A DNA stretch of 64,000 nucleotides from Methylotenera sp. (GCA_030682715.1 JAUXNQ010000062.1:26483-90482), one strand, 5' to 3'. Numbered from the stretch's first letter, positions 30,422-40,782 are shown. Program-made: numbers and translations. The notes: generated by a model not told the origin, from the letters alone.

Positions 30422-31072
30422 ATGAAAACCATTGGCATTTTTGGCGGCACGTTCAACCCTATTCATTTTGGGCACTTACGCATGGCGCAAGAGCTTGCAG
30501 TGGGTTTGAATATCGATTCAATACGCTTTATCCCTTCTGCAAACCCACCACATAAAAGCACACATAATATTAGCGCATCGCATCGCGCTGCGATGGTGGA
30601 TTTGGCAATTGCCAACAACCCATTATTCCACTTAGATGATCAAGAGCTAAAAAGAACTGGTCACTCATACACCATCGATACACTGCAAAACTTACGTGAT
30701 GAGTTGGGGCATGAAGTTAGCATCATATTATTGATGGGGAGCGACGCTTTTACACAATTTGACACTTGGCATCGCTGGCAAGAAATCATCACGCTATGCC
30801 ATATTGCAATGGTGCTACGCCCTCAAACCAGCAAAATACAGCCTAACCCCAAGCTATCATCAACCCTAGAAAACTTTCTGCACAACCATTACACAGAAAC
30901 AAGTAATGATTTACACACTAGCCCAGCAGGCCATATCACGATGCGACAAATTACAGCGTTAGATATTTCATCAACCGCAATTCGTGATGCCTTTCAGCGC
31001 GATAACTCTGCACGCTATTTAATGCCAGATAGCGTGATTGATTACATTCAAGCACATCAACTTTACCAATAA
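30422..31072 (+). CDS. nadD: Nicotinate-nucleotide adenylyltransferase NadD
   Basis: Makes deamido-NAD from nicotinate mononucleotide and ATP. The 216 residues have IFGGTFNPIHFGHLRMA (GGTFxPxHxGH), PSANPPHKS, LLMGSDAFTQFDTWHRW and the ISSTAIRD motif. ATG 30422 is the family start. The rsfS-rlmH genes that usually follow are missing here; an M48 peptidase gene follows. Confidence 0.96.
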   Translation: MKTIGIFGGTFNPIHFGHLRMAQELAVGLNIDSIRFIPSANPPHKSTHNISASHRAAMVDLAIANNPLFHLDDQELKRTGHSYTIDTLQNLRDELGHEVSIILLMGSDAFTQFDTWHRWQEIITLCHIAMVLRPQTSKIQPNPKLSSTLENFLHNHYTETSNDLHTSPAGHITMRQITALDISSTAIRDAFQRDNSARYLMPDSVIDYIQAHQLYQ

Positions 31073-31147
31073 GCAGTAACTCAATGTATGATTATCAGCA
31101 TAAACTCAAGATGCTTTCCATACACCCTATCCATGCGAGTTAATGCC

Positions 31148-32719
31148 ATGAAATACTATCTAAAGAATATTGACCAAAGGCTGCCGCTTACTTTTATATT
31201 AGCGCTATCACTGATCGTCAGCGCCTGCGGCGTTAACCCTGTGACAAAAAAACGTGAGTTTCAATTTGTCTCCGAGTCACAGGAAATTTCTATTGGCACA
31301 CAACATTATTCACCTACTCGCCAATCTCAGGGTGGTGATTATGTACTTGACCCAGAACTTACGGCATACATACAAAGTGTTGGCAATAAATTAGCTGCGG
31401 TATCCGACCGTAAACTCCCTTATGAATTTAATCTGTTAAATGATTCAGTGCCTAACGCATGGGCAATGCCGGGCGGAAAAATTGCATTTAACCGCGGCCT
31501 GCTTTATGAACTAAACAGTGAGGCAGAGTTAGCCGCTGTGATGGGTCATGAGCTAGTACATGCGGCGGCTCGACATGGCGCCCAAGGCATGGAGCGTGGC
31601 GTATTATTGCAAGGTGCGATGATTGCCGTTGGCATTGGTGCACAGAACACAGATTATGCAAACCTGATTGTGGGCGGTGCACAGGCTGGTGCGCAATTGG
31701 TGAATAGTAAATATGGTCGTGATGCCGAAAGCGAATCAGATTTATACGGCATGCAATATATGAAAAAAGCAGGTTACGACCCATCTGCCGCCGTCACATT
31801 ACAAGAGACATTTGTACGATTAAGCGCAGACAGAAAAAGTAATTTCATCGAAGGCCTGTTTGCAAGCCACCCGCCTTCACAAGCCCGTGTAGATGCAAAT
31901 AAAGAAACGCTTAAACTAATTGGCGCTGGTGGAGAATGGGGTAAAGAGATTTATGCTAAGAAAACAGCTAAATTAAGAGCAACCCAAGGTGCTTACAAAG
32001 CCTATGACGATGCAGTTAAAGCCCTTAGTGAAAAAAATATTGATAAAGCTAAATCTCTGGTTAACCAAGCTATCGCAGGTGAGCCACGCGAGGCACGCTT
32101 TCAGGAGTTGTTAGGCGACATTGCACTGACAGAGAAAAAGCCACAAGATGCCTTAAAACTTTACGCAAAAGCCATCAATATGCAGCCTGATTACTTCAAG
32201 CCTCACATCCAAAGCGGCATTGCCTTATTCAATATGGGTAAAAAGACAGAAGCAGAGCCGTTTCTAAAACGCGCCAATGAGTTATTGCCGACGGCACCTG
32301 GACACGCATTATTAGGCCAAATTGCGGAAAGCAGAGGCCAAACTGAGGTTGCGTTGCAGCACTATCAAGTAGCTGCTGGTTCCAACTCAGATATCGGTAA
32401 AGATGCTATCGCCAGAGCGGTACGGTTAGATTTGCCACGCAACCCAGCCAAATACATCAAATCAGGCATACAGAGTGATAATTTAGGCAATTTATTTGCA
32501 GTCGTTCAAAATGATACGCCAGTAGCGCTAAGCCGTGTGCAAGTGCGCGTCATTCAATATAACGAAAATGGACGCGCGATTGGGCAGAGTCAGCCACTAT
32601 GGATTAATGGGGTTGCCTCTGGCAAACGAAATCAGGTTTCTGTAGGGACTCGAATTACAGATGCCAAAGCGATCAACTTGTATAAAGTCGTCGTTGAAAG
32701 TGCCAGCATCACAGAATAA
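31148..32719 (+). CDS. M48 metalloprotease lipoprotein with TPR domain (BepA-like)
   Basis: Envelope zinc protease resembling BepA/YfgC, which acts on outer-membrane proteins such as LptD. From ATG 31148 it has 523 residues: a lipoprotein signal ending VSACG (Cys about 27), an M48 domain with the zinc motif MGHELVHAAARHG and the third ligand in AESESDLYGMQYM, tetratricopeptide repeats at about 270-420, and a beta-rich C-terminal tail. An ATG at 31088 would add 20 residues before the signal peptide and is less likely. BepA itself has a cleaved signal rather than a lipobox, so an exact orthologue is not claimed. It follows nadD. Confidence 0.85.
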   Translation: MKYYLKNIDQRLPLTFILALSLIVSACGVNPVTKKREFQFVSESQEISIGTQHYSPTRQSQGGDYVLDPELTAYIQSVGNKLAAVSDRKLPYEFNLLNDSVPNAWAMPGGKIAFNRGLLYELNSEAELAAVMGHELVHAAARHGAQGMERGVLLQGAMIAVGIGAQNTDYANLIVGGAQAGAQLVNSKYGRDAESESDLYGMQYMKKAGYDPSAAVTLQETFVRLSADRKSNFIEGLFASHPPSQARVDANKETLKLIGAGGEWGKEIYAKKTAKLRATQGAYKAYDDAVKALSEKNIDKAKSLVNQAIAGEPREARFQELLGDIALTEKKPQDALKLYAKAINMQPDYFKPHIQSGIALFNMGKKTEAEPFLKRANELLPTAPGHALLGQIAESRGQTEVALQHYQVAAGSNSDIGKDAIARAVRLDLPRNPAKYIKSGIQSDNLGNLFAVVQNDTPVALSRVQVRVIQYNENGRAIGQSQPLWINGVASGKRNQVSVGTRITDAKAINLYKVVVESASITE

Positions 32720-32752
32720 ATTTGCTTAAGTAAGCTTTTTGAGAAAAGACGA

Positions 32753-33418
32753 TTACTTTGCCATCAATAAATCGGTGTTGAAATGTACGTCTTTTTGCCA
32801 GCGCACTACACTGATACATGGTGTGGCAATACGTTGCTGCAAGCTCGCTAAGTTTTCTTCGAAAACAGGCATCTCAGCATCCACTTGATTAGCTACCCAG
32901 CCAGCCAATGTTAATCCGCAGGCTTTGATAGCCGCTACCGTGAGCAAGGCATGGTTAATACAACCTAAGCGCATACCTACCACCAATATAATAGGAATAT
33001 TCAATGTGACCGCCAAATCGGCTAAGGTCTCCTGCCTATTCAATGGCACAAGAAAACCACCCGCACCCTCTACGACCACGACCTCAGCTAATTGCGTTAA
33101 CTCATGGTATGCCTGCTTAATCTTTCCACAATCAATAATCTCCCCTGCTTGCTCTGCGGCAATATGGGGGGCAATGGCTGGTGCAAAACGATACGGATTA
33201 ATCAGATCTAACGGGGCAACAACATTACTCGCTACGGATAATGCAAGCACGTCATCATTCAGTAAGTCACCATCGGCTGTCAATGTACAACCTGAAGCAA
33301 TCGGCTTCATGCCTATTGTTTGATGCCCTTTTGTAGCAAAGTGCTTGACCAACGCACTAGCAACATAGGTCTTGCCGACATTGGTATCAGTGCCAATAAT
33401 AAAATAGGATTGTTTCAT
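32753..33418 (-). CDS. bioD: Dethiobiotin synthetase BioD
   Basis: ATP-dependent ring closure of diaminopelargonate to dethiobiotin. The 221 residues carry the P-loop GTDTNVGKTYVASALV, MKPIASGC, and EGAGGFLVPLN. It is last in the biotin operon, 31 bp after bioC. Confidence 0.95.
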   Translation of the reverse strand: MKQSYFIIGTDTNVGKTYVASALVKHFATKGHQTIGMKPIASGCTLTADGDLLNDDVLALSVASNVVAPLDLINPYRFAPAIAPHIAAEQAGEIIDCGKIKQAYHELTQLAEVVVVEGAGGFLVPLNRQETLADLAVTLNIPIILVVGMRLGCINHALLTVAAIKACGLTLAGWVANQVDAEMPVFEENLASLQQRIATPCISVVRWQKDVHFNTDLLMAK

Positions 33419-33449
33419 GCTGATTAATTAGGCAACAACACCAATAACA

Positions 33450-34355
33450 TTAGTATTTCTTACGTGTAAAATTAATGGGTACGGCACCATCTGGCAACAT
33501 TTCTTTATCTTTCGCGCGCCATGCATGCCCATACACCACTTCAAATGTCGCAGGCAATTTTCCATCTTGTCTAAACTGCTCGTACTCAGCCTCTAATTTT
33601 GCAAAGAAACTACGCCCCAATAAACCTCGGGCACGGCCATCCGTAGCATTATGCGCACCGATATTTTTAAGATCACGCATCACGCTTTTCACATCATCGT
33701 AAGTGAGCGTAAATCGCTCAACATCCAATACGGGCGCACTAAAGCCCGCCCGCACCAAGGCATCGCCAATATCATGCATATCAATAAATCGGCTTACACT
33801 CGTGTACTCACTACCACTCGCCGCACTAGTTGCCACCCTTAACTCACGTAATGTATCAGGGCCAAACGTACTAAACATCAACAAACCTTCTGGCTGCAAT
33901 ACTCGGTGAAACTGTTGTAAAGCCGCATCTAAATCATTACACCACTGTATCGCTAGATTTGACCATACCAAACTGATACTTGAGTTGGTGATAGGCAAAG
34001 CCTCGATATCCGCACAAACCAAGCGTTGTTTGGTGATACCGACTAGAGACTTGAGTAAAGGTAAGACGCCAATACTCGAGTATGTCTTACGGGTCTGTTG
34101 CAACATAGGGTATGCAAAATCTAGTGACACTACTTGTGATGCTGGGTATTTTCTTTGTAGCGCATGACTACCTAATCCAGTACCACAACCAGCATCCAAG
34201 ATCACCTGCGGATTTAATTTAACCAAATCTAGGCGAGTTAACATTTCCTCACGCACCTGCTTTTGCAAAATGGCAGCCGCATCGTAAGTTTCAGCAGCAC
34301 GGCCAAATGAAGCGCGCGCACGCGCTTTGTCTATGCGATAAATATCGTCCGTCAT
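33450..34355 (-). CDS. bioC: Malonyl-ACP O-methyltransferase BioC
   Basis: SAM-dependent enzyme that methylates malonyl-ACP so that fatty-acid synthesis can build the pimeloyl chain. The 301 residues show ARASFGRAAETYDAAAILQ, SAM motif I LDAGCGTGLGSHAL, LVCADIEALPI and SNLAIQWCNDLDAAL, all BioC-like. Five bases after bioH. Confidence 0.94.
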   Translation of the reverse strand: MTDDIYRIDKARARASFGRAAETYDAAAILQKQVREEMLTRLDLVKLNPQVILDAGCGTGLGSHALQRKYPASQVVSLDFAYPMLQQTRKTYSSIGVLPLLKSLVGITKQRLVCADIEALPITNSSISLVWSNLAIQWCNDLDAALQQFHRVLQPEGLLMFSTFGPDTLRELRVATSAASGSEYTSVSRFIDMHDIGDALVRAGFSAPVLDVERFTLTYDDVKSVMRDLKNIGAHNATDGRARGLLGRSFFAKLEAEYEQFRQDGKLPATFEVVYGHAWRAKDKEMLPDGAVPINFTRKKY

Positions 34356-34360
34356 GTTAA

Positions 34361-35173
34361 TTACTGCGCTTGGGGTTCTAAAAATTGGACAACCGCATCA
34401 ATAAACTGCTCTTGATGTGATAAAAATGGTGCATGAGATGCACCAGCCATCACACGTAAAAAACCTACAGGTAGCGTTTTCATCATCCAGTGCGCCGCCT
34501 GAACAGGGGCTAAAGTATCACGGTCTCCGTGTACTAATAACGTAGGTTTTCTTAAGTGTTCGATTTCTGCACGTAAATCTGTTTCTAACAATATATTCAG
34601 TGCACGATATAAGGTTTGCGATGTTGGCGTTGGACGCTCAGCAAATTTATTACGCAATAATTTAACGGTACTTCTTGCGTCATTCGACCCCATGCACTGC
34701 AAGGTTAGAAACTGCGTCATGGTTTTGTGATAATCTTCATTGACGCTATCTGCAAAGTTACCAAACACTTCTGGCTCAATGCCAATATCCCAAGTGGATT
34801 TATATTCCACGCTTTCTTGATCAAAACTCTTATTCACAAAACATGGCGTAGCGCCAACAAGCACTAATCTACGTACTAAATCTGGATAATCTAGTGCTAT
34901 TCGCATTGCAACCTGTGCGCCTAAAGACCAACCAACAACATCCGCATGGGCAGGCAAAACTTCTGCCACTTTTTCAGCCGTAGCATGTAAATGAAACGGC
35001 TCTATTGGGCGGCTTAAACCCATGCCTGGCAAATCAATGATATGTAGCGTGAATAGCTTGCTTAGTTTTTTGACCAAAGGCTGCCATACTGCACCATTCA
35101 TTCCCCATCCATGTAGTAATACAAGATTAGGGCCAGTGCCTATCACTTCAACATGCAGGTGGTTAGCAATCAT
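34361..35173 (-). CDS. bioH: Pimeloyl-ACP methyl ester esterase BioH
   Basis: Alpha/beta hydrolase that frees pimeloyl-ACP from its methyl ester and closes the BioC-BioH route. The 270 residues show LLHGWGMNGAVWQPL (oxyanion region), the nucleophile elbow GWSLGAQVA (Ser about 81), LVHGDRDTLAPV (Asp) and GASHAPFLSH (His). It overlaps bioF by four bases. Confidence 0.94.
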   Translation of the reverse strand: MIANHLHVEVIGTGPNLVLLHGWGMNGAVWQPLVKKLSKLFTLHIIDLPGMGLSRPIEPFHLHATAEKVAEVLPAHADVVGWSLGAQVAMRIALDYPDLVRRLVLVGATPCFVNKSFDQESVEYKSTWDIGIEPEVFGNFADSVNEDYHKTMTQFLTLQCMGSNDARSTVKLLRNKFAERPTPTSQTLYRALNILLETDLRAEIEHLRKPTLLVHGDRDTLAPVQAAHWMMKTLPVGFLRVMAGASHAPFLSHQEQFIDAVVQFLEPQAQ

Positions 35174-36333
35174 GCGGTGAGCTCACTTTCAGCCTGATGA
35201 ATCGCTTCAACAAGCTTCTTCATATCATCTAATGTGTGTGCCGCCGATAGCGATATGCGCAGCCTTGCAGTACCCACAGGCACGGTAGGCGGACGGATTG
35301 CTGGCACTAAAATGCCACAAGTTTGTAAATACTCACTTAGCGCCAATGCCTCTTTATTGCAGCCTACAACCAAGGGCTGAATTGACGTATCAGAATCCAT
35401 TAGCTGCCATTGATTGAGCTTAAGATTATTTTTCAAATAGGCGATTGAGCGATTAAGATTTGCACGCAAATCATCACCCTGCTCAATCAACTTAACAGAG
35501 GCTGAAAGCGTGGCTGACAAAGCTGGCGGTGCAGGTGTGGAATACACATAACTCTTAGCTTTTTGAATCAGATAATCAATCACAACTTGCTCACCCGCCA
35601 CAAAAGCACCTGCAACGCCAGCGGCTTTACCTAATGTTGCCATCATGATGATACGTGGTGATTTAATCTTAAAGTGGCTCAATGACCCTTTCCCATGCTC
35701 ACCTAACACACCAAAACCATGCGCATCATCTAAATACAGATAAGCGTCATATTTCTCGCAAAGTGCTAGATATTCAGGGATAGGCGCTATGTCGCCATCC
35801 ATGCTAAACACGGCATCCGCAGCAATCAATTTATGTTTAGCAGTACTAGCCTGTAGCAACTTTTCTAACGCAGCAACATCATTGTGTGGGTAACGTTGAA
35901 ACTCGGCATGTGAGAAATAAGCACCGTCATTTAAACAGGCATGATTTAACTTATCTGCGAATATTGCATCGCCTCGACCTGTCAGCGCACCAAGCACGCC
36001 AATATTTGCCATATAACCAGTAGAAAACAGCAGCGCGGCAGGCAGCTCAACAAATGCTGCAAGCTGCTTTTCTAATGCATCATGATAGCGATGATGCCCA
36101 GTAATCAAATTAGAGGCACCGCTCCCGACACCAGAATCTCCAGCGGCTTTTTGCATGGCTTCAATTAAATCAGGGTGATTCGCCAAGCCTAGGTAATCAT
36201 TACTGCAAAAAGAAAGATACGGTTGCTCATTTGCAACAATATGCTCTGCCTGTGGCGAATCTAACAAACGACGTTGGCGCAACAAACCATCGGCTTTGCG
36301 CTGGTCGAGTTCACGTTGTAAAGAAACTAACAT
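35170..36333 (-). CDS. bioF: 8-amino-7-oxononanoate synthase BioF
   Basis: PLP enzyme condensing pimeloyl-ACP with alanine. The 387 residues show CSNDYLGLANHPDL, GSGASNLITGHHRYHDALE, LDDAHGFGVLGEHG and the PLP lysine in MATLGKAAGVAGAF. Eight bases after bioB and overlapping bioH. Confidence 0.96.
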   Translation of the reverse strand: MLVSLQRELDQRKADGLLRQRRLLDSPQAEHIVANEQPYLSFCSNDYLGLANHPDLIEAMQKAAGDSGVGSGASNLITGHHRYHDALEKQLAAFVELPAALLFSTGYMANIGVLGALTGRGDAIFADKLNHACLNDGAYFSHAEFQRYPHNDVAALEKLLQASTAKHKLIAADAVFSMDGDIAPIPEYLALCEKYDAYLYLDDAHGFGVLGEHGKGSLSHFKIKSPRIIMMATLGKAAGVAGAFVAGEQVVIDYLIQKAKSYVYSTPAPPALSATLSASVKLIEQGDDLRANLNRSIAYLKNNLKLNQWQLMDSDTSIQPLVVGCNKEALALSEYLQTCGILVPAIRPPTVPVGTARLRISLSAAHTLDDMKKLVEAIHQAESELTA

Positions 36334-36341
36334 TGTGTGTA

Positions 36342-37397
36342 TTAAATCTTGTTAATGCCAAGTTTGGCAAATAATTGCTTATCAGTCTCAGCTTCAGGAT
36401 TACCTGTCGTTAGCAATTTCTCACCATAGAAAATACTGTTTGCACCCGCCAAAAAGCATAATGTCTGTATGCCTTCATGCATACTCTGACGCCCAGCAGA
36501 TAAGCGCACAAAACTGTTTGGCATGGTAATGCGAGCCGCCGCGATTGTACGTACAAACTCTAATGGGTCTAGCTCTTCAGTTCCGTGTAAGGGTGTACCT
36601 TCTACTTGGGTTAATAGGTTAATAGGCACACTTTCTGGTGGGCGCTCCATATTAGCCAGCTGCGCCAGCAAACCAGCACGTTGATTACGTGATTCGCCCA
36701 TCCCAATAATACCGCCACTGCACACGTTGATATCAACGCTACGTACACGGTCTAATGTTTCTAATCGGTCTTGGTAAGTACGCGTAGTAATCACTTCACC
36801 GTAAAACTCTGGTGCAGTATCCAAGTTATGATTGTAATAATCTAAACCCGCGTCTTTTAACTGCTCTGCTTGTCCTTCTTTTAACATACCCAAGGTTGCG
36901 CAAGTTTCTAGGCCCATCGCTTTAACTTCCGCAATCATTTTAAGCACAGGCTCTAAATCACGCTGTTTTGGGCCGCGCCAAGCAGCGCCCATACAGAAAC
37001 GGCTGGCACCATTGTCTTTTGCCTCTTGTGCAGCCGCCAGCACATCATCCAAAGCCATTAATGGCTCACTTTCAACTTCCGTATGATAACGGGCAGCTTG
37101 CGGACAATAACCGCAATCTTCAGAACAACCACCAGTTTTAATCGAAAGTAAGGTACTAACCTGAACCGCATTAGGATCAAAGTTCGCACGATGTACTGTT
37201 TGCGCACGATGCATCAAATCACTGAAAGGCATCTCAAATAACTCAACAATCTCAGCTACACTCCAACGATTGACTGTGTTTTCTTCATGCGAGTGCGACC
37301 CACATGATTTATTTAAACCTGCTTTTAGGTGATCTGCATTGATAACCGCTTCATTAATAGGTGCTGTTACTTCTGAATGGGTAGATGACTCGAGCAT
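36342..37397 (-). CDS. bioB: Biotin synthase BioB
   Basis: Radical-SAM enzyme inserting sulfur into dethiobiotin. The radical-SAM cysteines are [10 protein letters not shown] (about 93-102); [23 protein letters not shown] and RLSAGRQSM follow. At 351 residues it has an N-terminal extension with CGSHSHEEN before the usual start at RWSVAE. ATG 37397 is preceded by AAGGAA. It is first gene of bioB-F-H-C-D. No recognisable BirA-type operator was found in the 110-bp upstream gap. Confidence 0.96.
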   Translation of the reverse strand: MLESSTHSEVTAPINEAVINADHLKAGLNKSCGSHSHEENTVNRWSVAEIVELFEMPFSDLMHRAQTVHRANFDPNAVQVSTLLSIKTGGCSEDCGYCPQAARYHTEVESEPLMALDDVLAAAQEAKDNGASRFCMGAAWRGPKQRDLEPVLKMIAEVKAMGLETCATLGMLKEGQAEQLKDAGLDYYNHNLDTAPEFYGEVITTRTYQDRLETLDRVRSVDINVCSGGIIGMGESRNQRAGLLAQLANMERPPESVPINLLTQVEGTPLHGTEELDPLEFVRTIAAARITMPNSFVRLSAGRQSMHEGIQTLCFLAGANSIFYGEKLLTTGNPEAETDKQLFAKLGINKI

Positions 37398-37507
37398 TGT
37401 ATTTCCTTGTATATTTACTAAGGTATCTTCACAAATGTGGTGATTAAGTGAAATTGAGATAGAATTTAAGCGTGATTATACATTGTCAATAAAAGTGACT
37501 GCAAATT

Positions 37508-38224
37508 TTGAACAATAGATTAAAATTTAATCAAAAAATGCCTAGTGTGCAACAAACATGCATCCTTTGCGCAAGCCACAATGGTGACAATTTAGGCCTA
37601 TGTAAACCATGTTTAAAAGACCTTCCATGGCATAACGCTCAACAATGCCCTCAATGTGCATTAATGACTAACGGCTCAATATGCGGCAGTTGCCTAAGCA
37701 CACCACCCAGCTTTGACGCCACAACAGCGTTGCTCACCTATGACTATCCTGTAGATGGGTTATTACAACATTACAAATACAACGCAAGTTTAAATTTAGC
37801 CCACACTTTCGCATCGCTATTTTTAGAGAAAAAACTCACGCAATCCAAGCAATCGATGATGCAAAATGAAGTCAACCTCATTATCCCAATGCCCATGCAT
37901 CAAAATCGCTTAAAGGAACGAGGCTTCAATCAAGCACTTGAAATTGCAAAGCTATTGAGCAAGGCTTTAACCATACAGCTAGACTACACCGCCTGCCAGC
38001 GCACCAAACATACACCACCACAAGCTAGCCTAAACCTAAAAGACCGCATCAAAAACATCAAGGGTGCGTTTAGTTGCCAACAGAGTCTGCAACATTTAAA
38101 CATTGCGATTATTGATGACGTGATGACAACAGGTGCTAGTTTGAATGAGCTCGCTAAAACATTAAAACAAGCAGGCGCTGCCCATGTAGAATGCTGGGTA
38201 ATGGCAAGAACGTTACAGAAATAA
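37508..38224 (+). CDS. comF: ComF family phosphoribosyltransferase-like protein
   Basis: ComF/GntX-type protein linked to DNA uptake and use. The 238-residue frame begins with TTG at 37508; ATG at 37538 (MPSVQQTC) is an alternative start. An N-terminal zinc finger has CILC, CKPC, CPQC and CGSC pairs, and the C-terminal PRT domain has PMHQNRLKERGFNQALEIAK and IAIIDDVMTTGASLNELA. It is divergent from bioB; such a comF-bio neighbourhood is common in proteobacteria. With pilB/pilC and pilA elsewhere in the window, uptake by type IV pili is conceivable but not shown. Confidence 0.88.
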   Translation: MNNRLKFNQKMPSVQQTCILCASHNGDNLGLCKPCLKDLPWHNAQQCPQCALMTNGSICGSCLSTPPSFDATTALLTYDYPVDGLLQHYKYNASLNLAHTFASLFLEKKLTQSKQSMMQNEVNLIIPMPMHQNRLKERGFNQALEIAKLLSKALTIQLDYTACQRTKHTPPQASLNLKDRIKNIKGAFSCQQSLQHLNIAIIDDVMTTGASLNELAKTLKQAGAAHVECWVMARTLQK

Positions 38225-38296
38225 ACGCCCTATCCCATGCTAAACAGCAATAATTAGCGTGACGCAAATCTAACTTAACGAAAACTGATTTTATTT

Positions 38297-38761
38297 ATGT
38301 TCCATATTGTTTTATTTGAGCCTGAAATTCCACCAAACACAGGCAACATCATACGGCTATGTGCCAATACTGGCGCGCAATTACACTTAGTGAAACCGCT
38401 AGGGTTTAGCTTAGAAGATAAACAACTGAAACGCGCTGGCTTGGACTATCACGAATATGCCAACTTAAAAGTGCATGAAAACTGGGACGCCTGCAAAACC
38501 GCACTTGCAGGCAAGCGACTTTTTGCAATCACTACCAAAGGTAGCACTACACATAGTGATATTGCATTTAAAGCTGACGATGTATTTGTATTTGGGCCTG
38601 AAACACGCGGGCTATCAGAGGAAGTACGCAATGAGTTTACCGCAGAGCATCGCGTACGTTTACCAATGCTACCGAATAGCCGTAGCTTGAATTTATCAAA
38701 CTCTGCCGCGGTATTACTTTATGAGGCTTGGCGTCAAATTGGATTTGAAGGCGGCAGCTAA
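38297..38761 (+). CDS. trmL: tRNA (cytidine34-2'-O)-methyltransferase TrmL
   Basis: SPOUT methyltransferase modifying the wobble base of leucine tRNAs. The 154 residues show the start [48 protein letters not shown] and [20 protein letters not shown], the knotted SAM site. Confidence 0.96.
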   Translation: MFHIVLFEPEIPPNTGNIIRLCANTGAQLHLVKPLGFSLEDKQLKRAGLDYHEYANLKVHENWDACKTALAGKRLFAITTKGSTTHSDIAFKADDVFVFGPETRGLSEEVRNEFTAEHRVRLPMLPNSRSLNLSNSAAVLLYEAWRQIGFEGGS

Positions 38762-38835
38762 GGCCAGCATATAAGTCTGGCACACTCATACTAAACAGCC
38801 AAACCAAACAGTTGCTAGCAACATTAAGTAATAGC

Positions 38836-39828
38836 TTATACGCCTTCTTGTTTTTGCTCGCGTCCTAATAAATCCATCACTGCTTCCTGTGCACTTTTAC
38901 CATGTGATAACGCTTGATTAACCTCATAGGTAATCGGCATATCAACCCCTAGTGTTTCAGCACGACGCATCACCTCACGCGCAGTATTCACGCCCTCTGC
39001 CACATGACCAAGCCCTTGTAAAATATCTGCTAAGCTTTTGCCGCTGGCAAGTTGCAAACCTACTTCTCTGTTTCTAGAGTACTGGCCCGTGCACGTCAGT
39101 ATCAAATCGCCAACACCAGCCAAACCCATAAACGTTTCGGACTTAGCGCCTAGTGCTAAACCAAAACGCGTCATTTCAGTTAAACCACGAGTAATCATTG
39201 CAGCACGTGCATTATTACCAAAACCCATACCATCAGAAATACCAGCAGCAATCGCCATCACATTTTTAACCGCGCCACCAACTGACACACCAATCACATC
39301 AGTCGTATCGTACACACGTAAGTTAGCCCCATGAATCAATAATGCAGCTTCTTTGGCAAAAGCCTCATCATTCGCGGCCAAGGTAACCGCAGTAGGTAAA
39401 CCACGCACCAACTCCGCAGCAAAACTCGGCCCAGATAAAGCGCCCCACTTTTGCTCACTGCCCAACTCTTCAAGCGCCACTTCATAGGGTAATTTAGCGG
39501 TTTGTGGTTCTAGGCCTTTATGCGCCCAGATAATCGGCAACGTACTACCTAGTTGCTTAATGTCTTTTAAAATATTTCTAAAGCCAGCAGTAGGTACCAC
39601 AGACAAAATCAAATCAGCACCATCGAGTGCAATTTGCAAATTATCCTCAATCTGCAACTGGTCATTAAATTTAAAATCACCTAAATACAAAGGGTTTGCA
39701 CGCGCTTTACGCATACCAGAAACATGGCCAGCATTACGTGCCCACAGTGAAACCTGGTGACGTTGACTGATATTCATCGCAAGCGCCGTTCCCCATGCGC
39801 CAGCACCTAATACTGCAATTTTTGCCAT
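38836..39828 (-). CDS. gpsA: NAD(P)-dependent glycerol-3-phosphate dehydrogenase GpsA
   Basis: Makes sn-glycerol-3-phosphate for phospholipids. The 330 residues show VLGAGAWGTALAMNI, the catalytic Lys region VGGAVKNVMAIAAGI, GNNARAAMITRGLTEM and GLAGVGDLILTC. It follows the SH3 gene by 16 bp in the series rhodanese-grxC-secB-SH3-gpsA. Confidence 0.97.
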   Translation of the reverse strand: MAKIAVLGAGAWGTALAMNISQRHQVSLWARNAGHVSGMRKARANPLYLGDFKFNDQLQIEDNLQIALDGADLILSVVPTAGFRNILKDIKQLGSTLPIIWAHKGLEPQTAKLPYEVALEELGSEQKWGALSGPSFAAELVRGLPTAVTLAANDEAFAKEAALLIHGANLRVYDTTDVIGVSVGGAVKNVMAIAAGISDGMGFGNNARAAMITRGLTEMTRFGLALGAKSETFMGLAGVGDLILTCTGQYSRNREVGLQLASGKSLADILQGLGHVAEGVNTAREVMRRAETLGVDMPITYEVNQALSHGKSAQEAVMDLLGREQKQEGV

Positions 39829-39844
39829 TTAATCAAAACCCTAT

Positions 39845-40297
39845 TTAATCAAAACCCCAGGTAGATGACACTAAAATGTACCCAGTAACACCATCTCGAT
39901 GCTTTACCTTCAGCCATCCGTTATTAGATTTAGCCTCTACCAACTCCAGCACAACATCTTTTTCTAATGTTGCAACGACATCGGAACCCACATCTGGATG
40001 GGCTCTCATTTCGGTCAGACTTTTAGTGACCAGTACCGAACGCTTAACCGACAAATGTTTAGCTTCTACCCAATTCATACTCCCCTGTGCATCACGAACC
40101 TTTAGCCAATCGCCAAGGTTCACCACAACTTCTACAGGATAAAGATGGCTCAGCAATAATACTTTTTTTGCTGAAATTGATGGCGCATCGTACAAGATGG
40201 CTTTGGAAACGGCGACAGACCTAAAATCTAATGCAGATGCCGTGATTGGCATCCACATCAGTGCGAAAATTAAAGCAACTTTCGGAAGTCGAGACAT
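39845..40297 (-). CDS. Secreted SH3-domain protein
   Basis: A 150-residue exported protein: signal peptide to about residue 22 (cut after TASA), then two bacterial SH3 domains, RSVAVSKAILYDAPS and onward (about 27-80) and EMRAHPDVGSDVVATLEKD (about 90-145). Such proteins are usually periplasmic and bind peptidoglycan or partner proteins; the function is unknown. It lies five bases after secB. Confidence 0.8.
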   Translation of the reverse strand: MSRLPKVALIFALMWMPITASALDFRSVAVSKAILYDAPSISAKKVLLLSHLYPVEVVVNLGDWLKVRDAQGSMNWVEAKHLSVKRSVLVTKSLTEMRAHPDVGSDVVATLEKDVVLELVEAKSNNGWLKVKHRDGVTGYILVSSTWGFD

Positions 40298-40302
40298 TAC
40301 AC

Positions 40303-40782
40303 TTATTGCACAGAACCTGCTTGTTCAGCTTCTTGTTGCTTTTGTTGTGCAAACAAAGCTTCAAAGTTGATTGGGTTCAACAATACAGGCTGGAAACCAG
40401 CACGTACTACTAAATCAGAAACACTTTCGCGTAGGTATGGGAACAGAATGTTAGGGCAAGTGATGCCAACAATCATTTCCATATTTTCAGCAGGTACGTT
40501 ACGAATTTGGAAAATACCCGCTTGTGTTACTTCTACCAGAAATACTGTTTTATCAGCAATTTTAGAGGTAACAGTCACTTTGATTGCCACTTCAAATACG
40601 TTTTCTTCAACTTGCTGCGCTAAGTTGCTTAGCTCAATACTTACCTGAGGTTGCGTACGGTCTGTAAAAATTTGTGGTGCATGAGGAATTTCTAATGAAA
40701 CATCTTTCACATAAATTTTTTCAATACTGAAACCTGGTTGTTGCGCTTGCTCTTGTGCTACGTTGTTTTCTTCTTGTGCCAT
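40303..40782 (-). CDS. secB: Protein-export chaperone SecB
   Basis: Cytosolic tetrameric chaperone that keeps preproteins unfolded for SecA. The 159 residues show FSIEKIYVKDVSLEIPHAP, VFLVEVTQAGIFQI, GITCPNILFPYLRESVSDLV and NPINFEALF, all signature positions. It sits between grxC and gpsA, a conserved proteobacterial order. Confidence 0.97.
   Translation of the reverse strand: MAQEENNVAQEQAQQPGFSIEKIYVKDVSLEIPHAPQIFTDRTQPQVSIELSNLAQQVEENVFEVAIKVTVTSKIADKTVFLVEVTQAGIFQIRNVPAENMEMIVGITCPNILFPYLRESVSDLVVRAGFQPVLLNPINFEALFAQQKQQEAEQAGSVQ

Noticed and set aside
37398..37507. BirA operator upstream of bioB
   Set aside because: No TTGTAAACC-type inverted pair was visible; TTGTATATTTAC-like bases are too weak.
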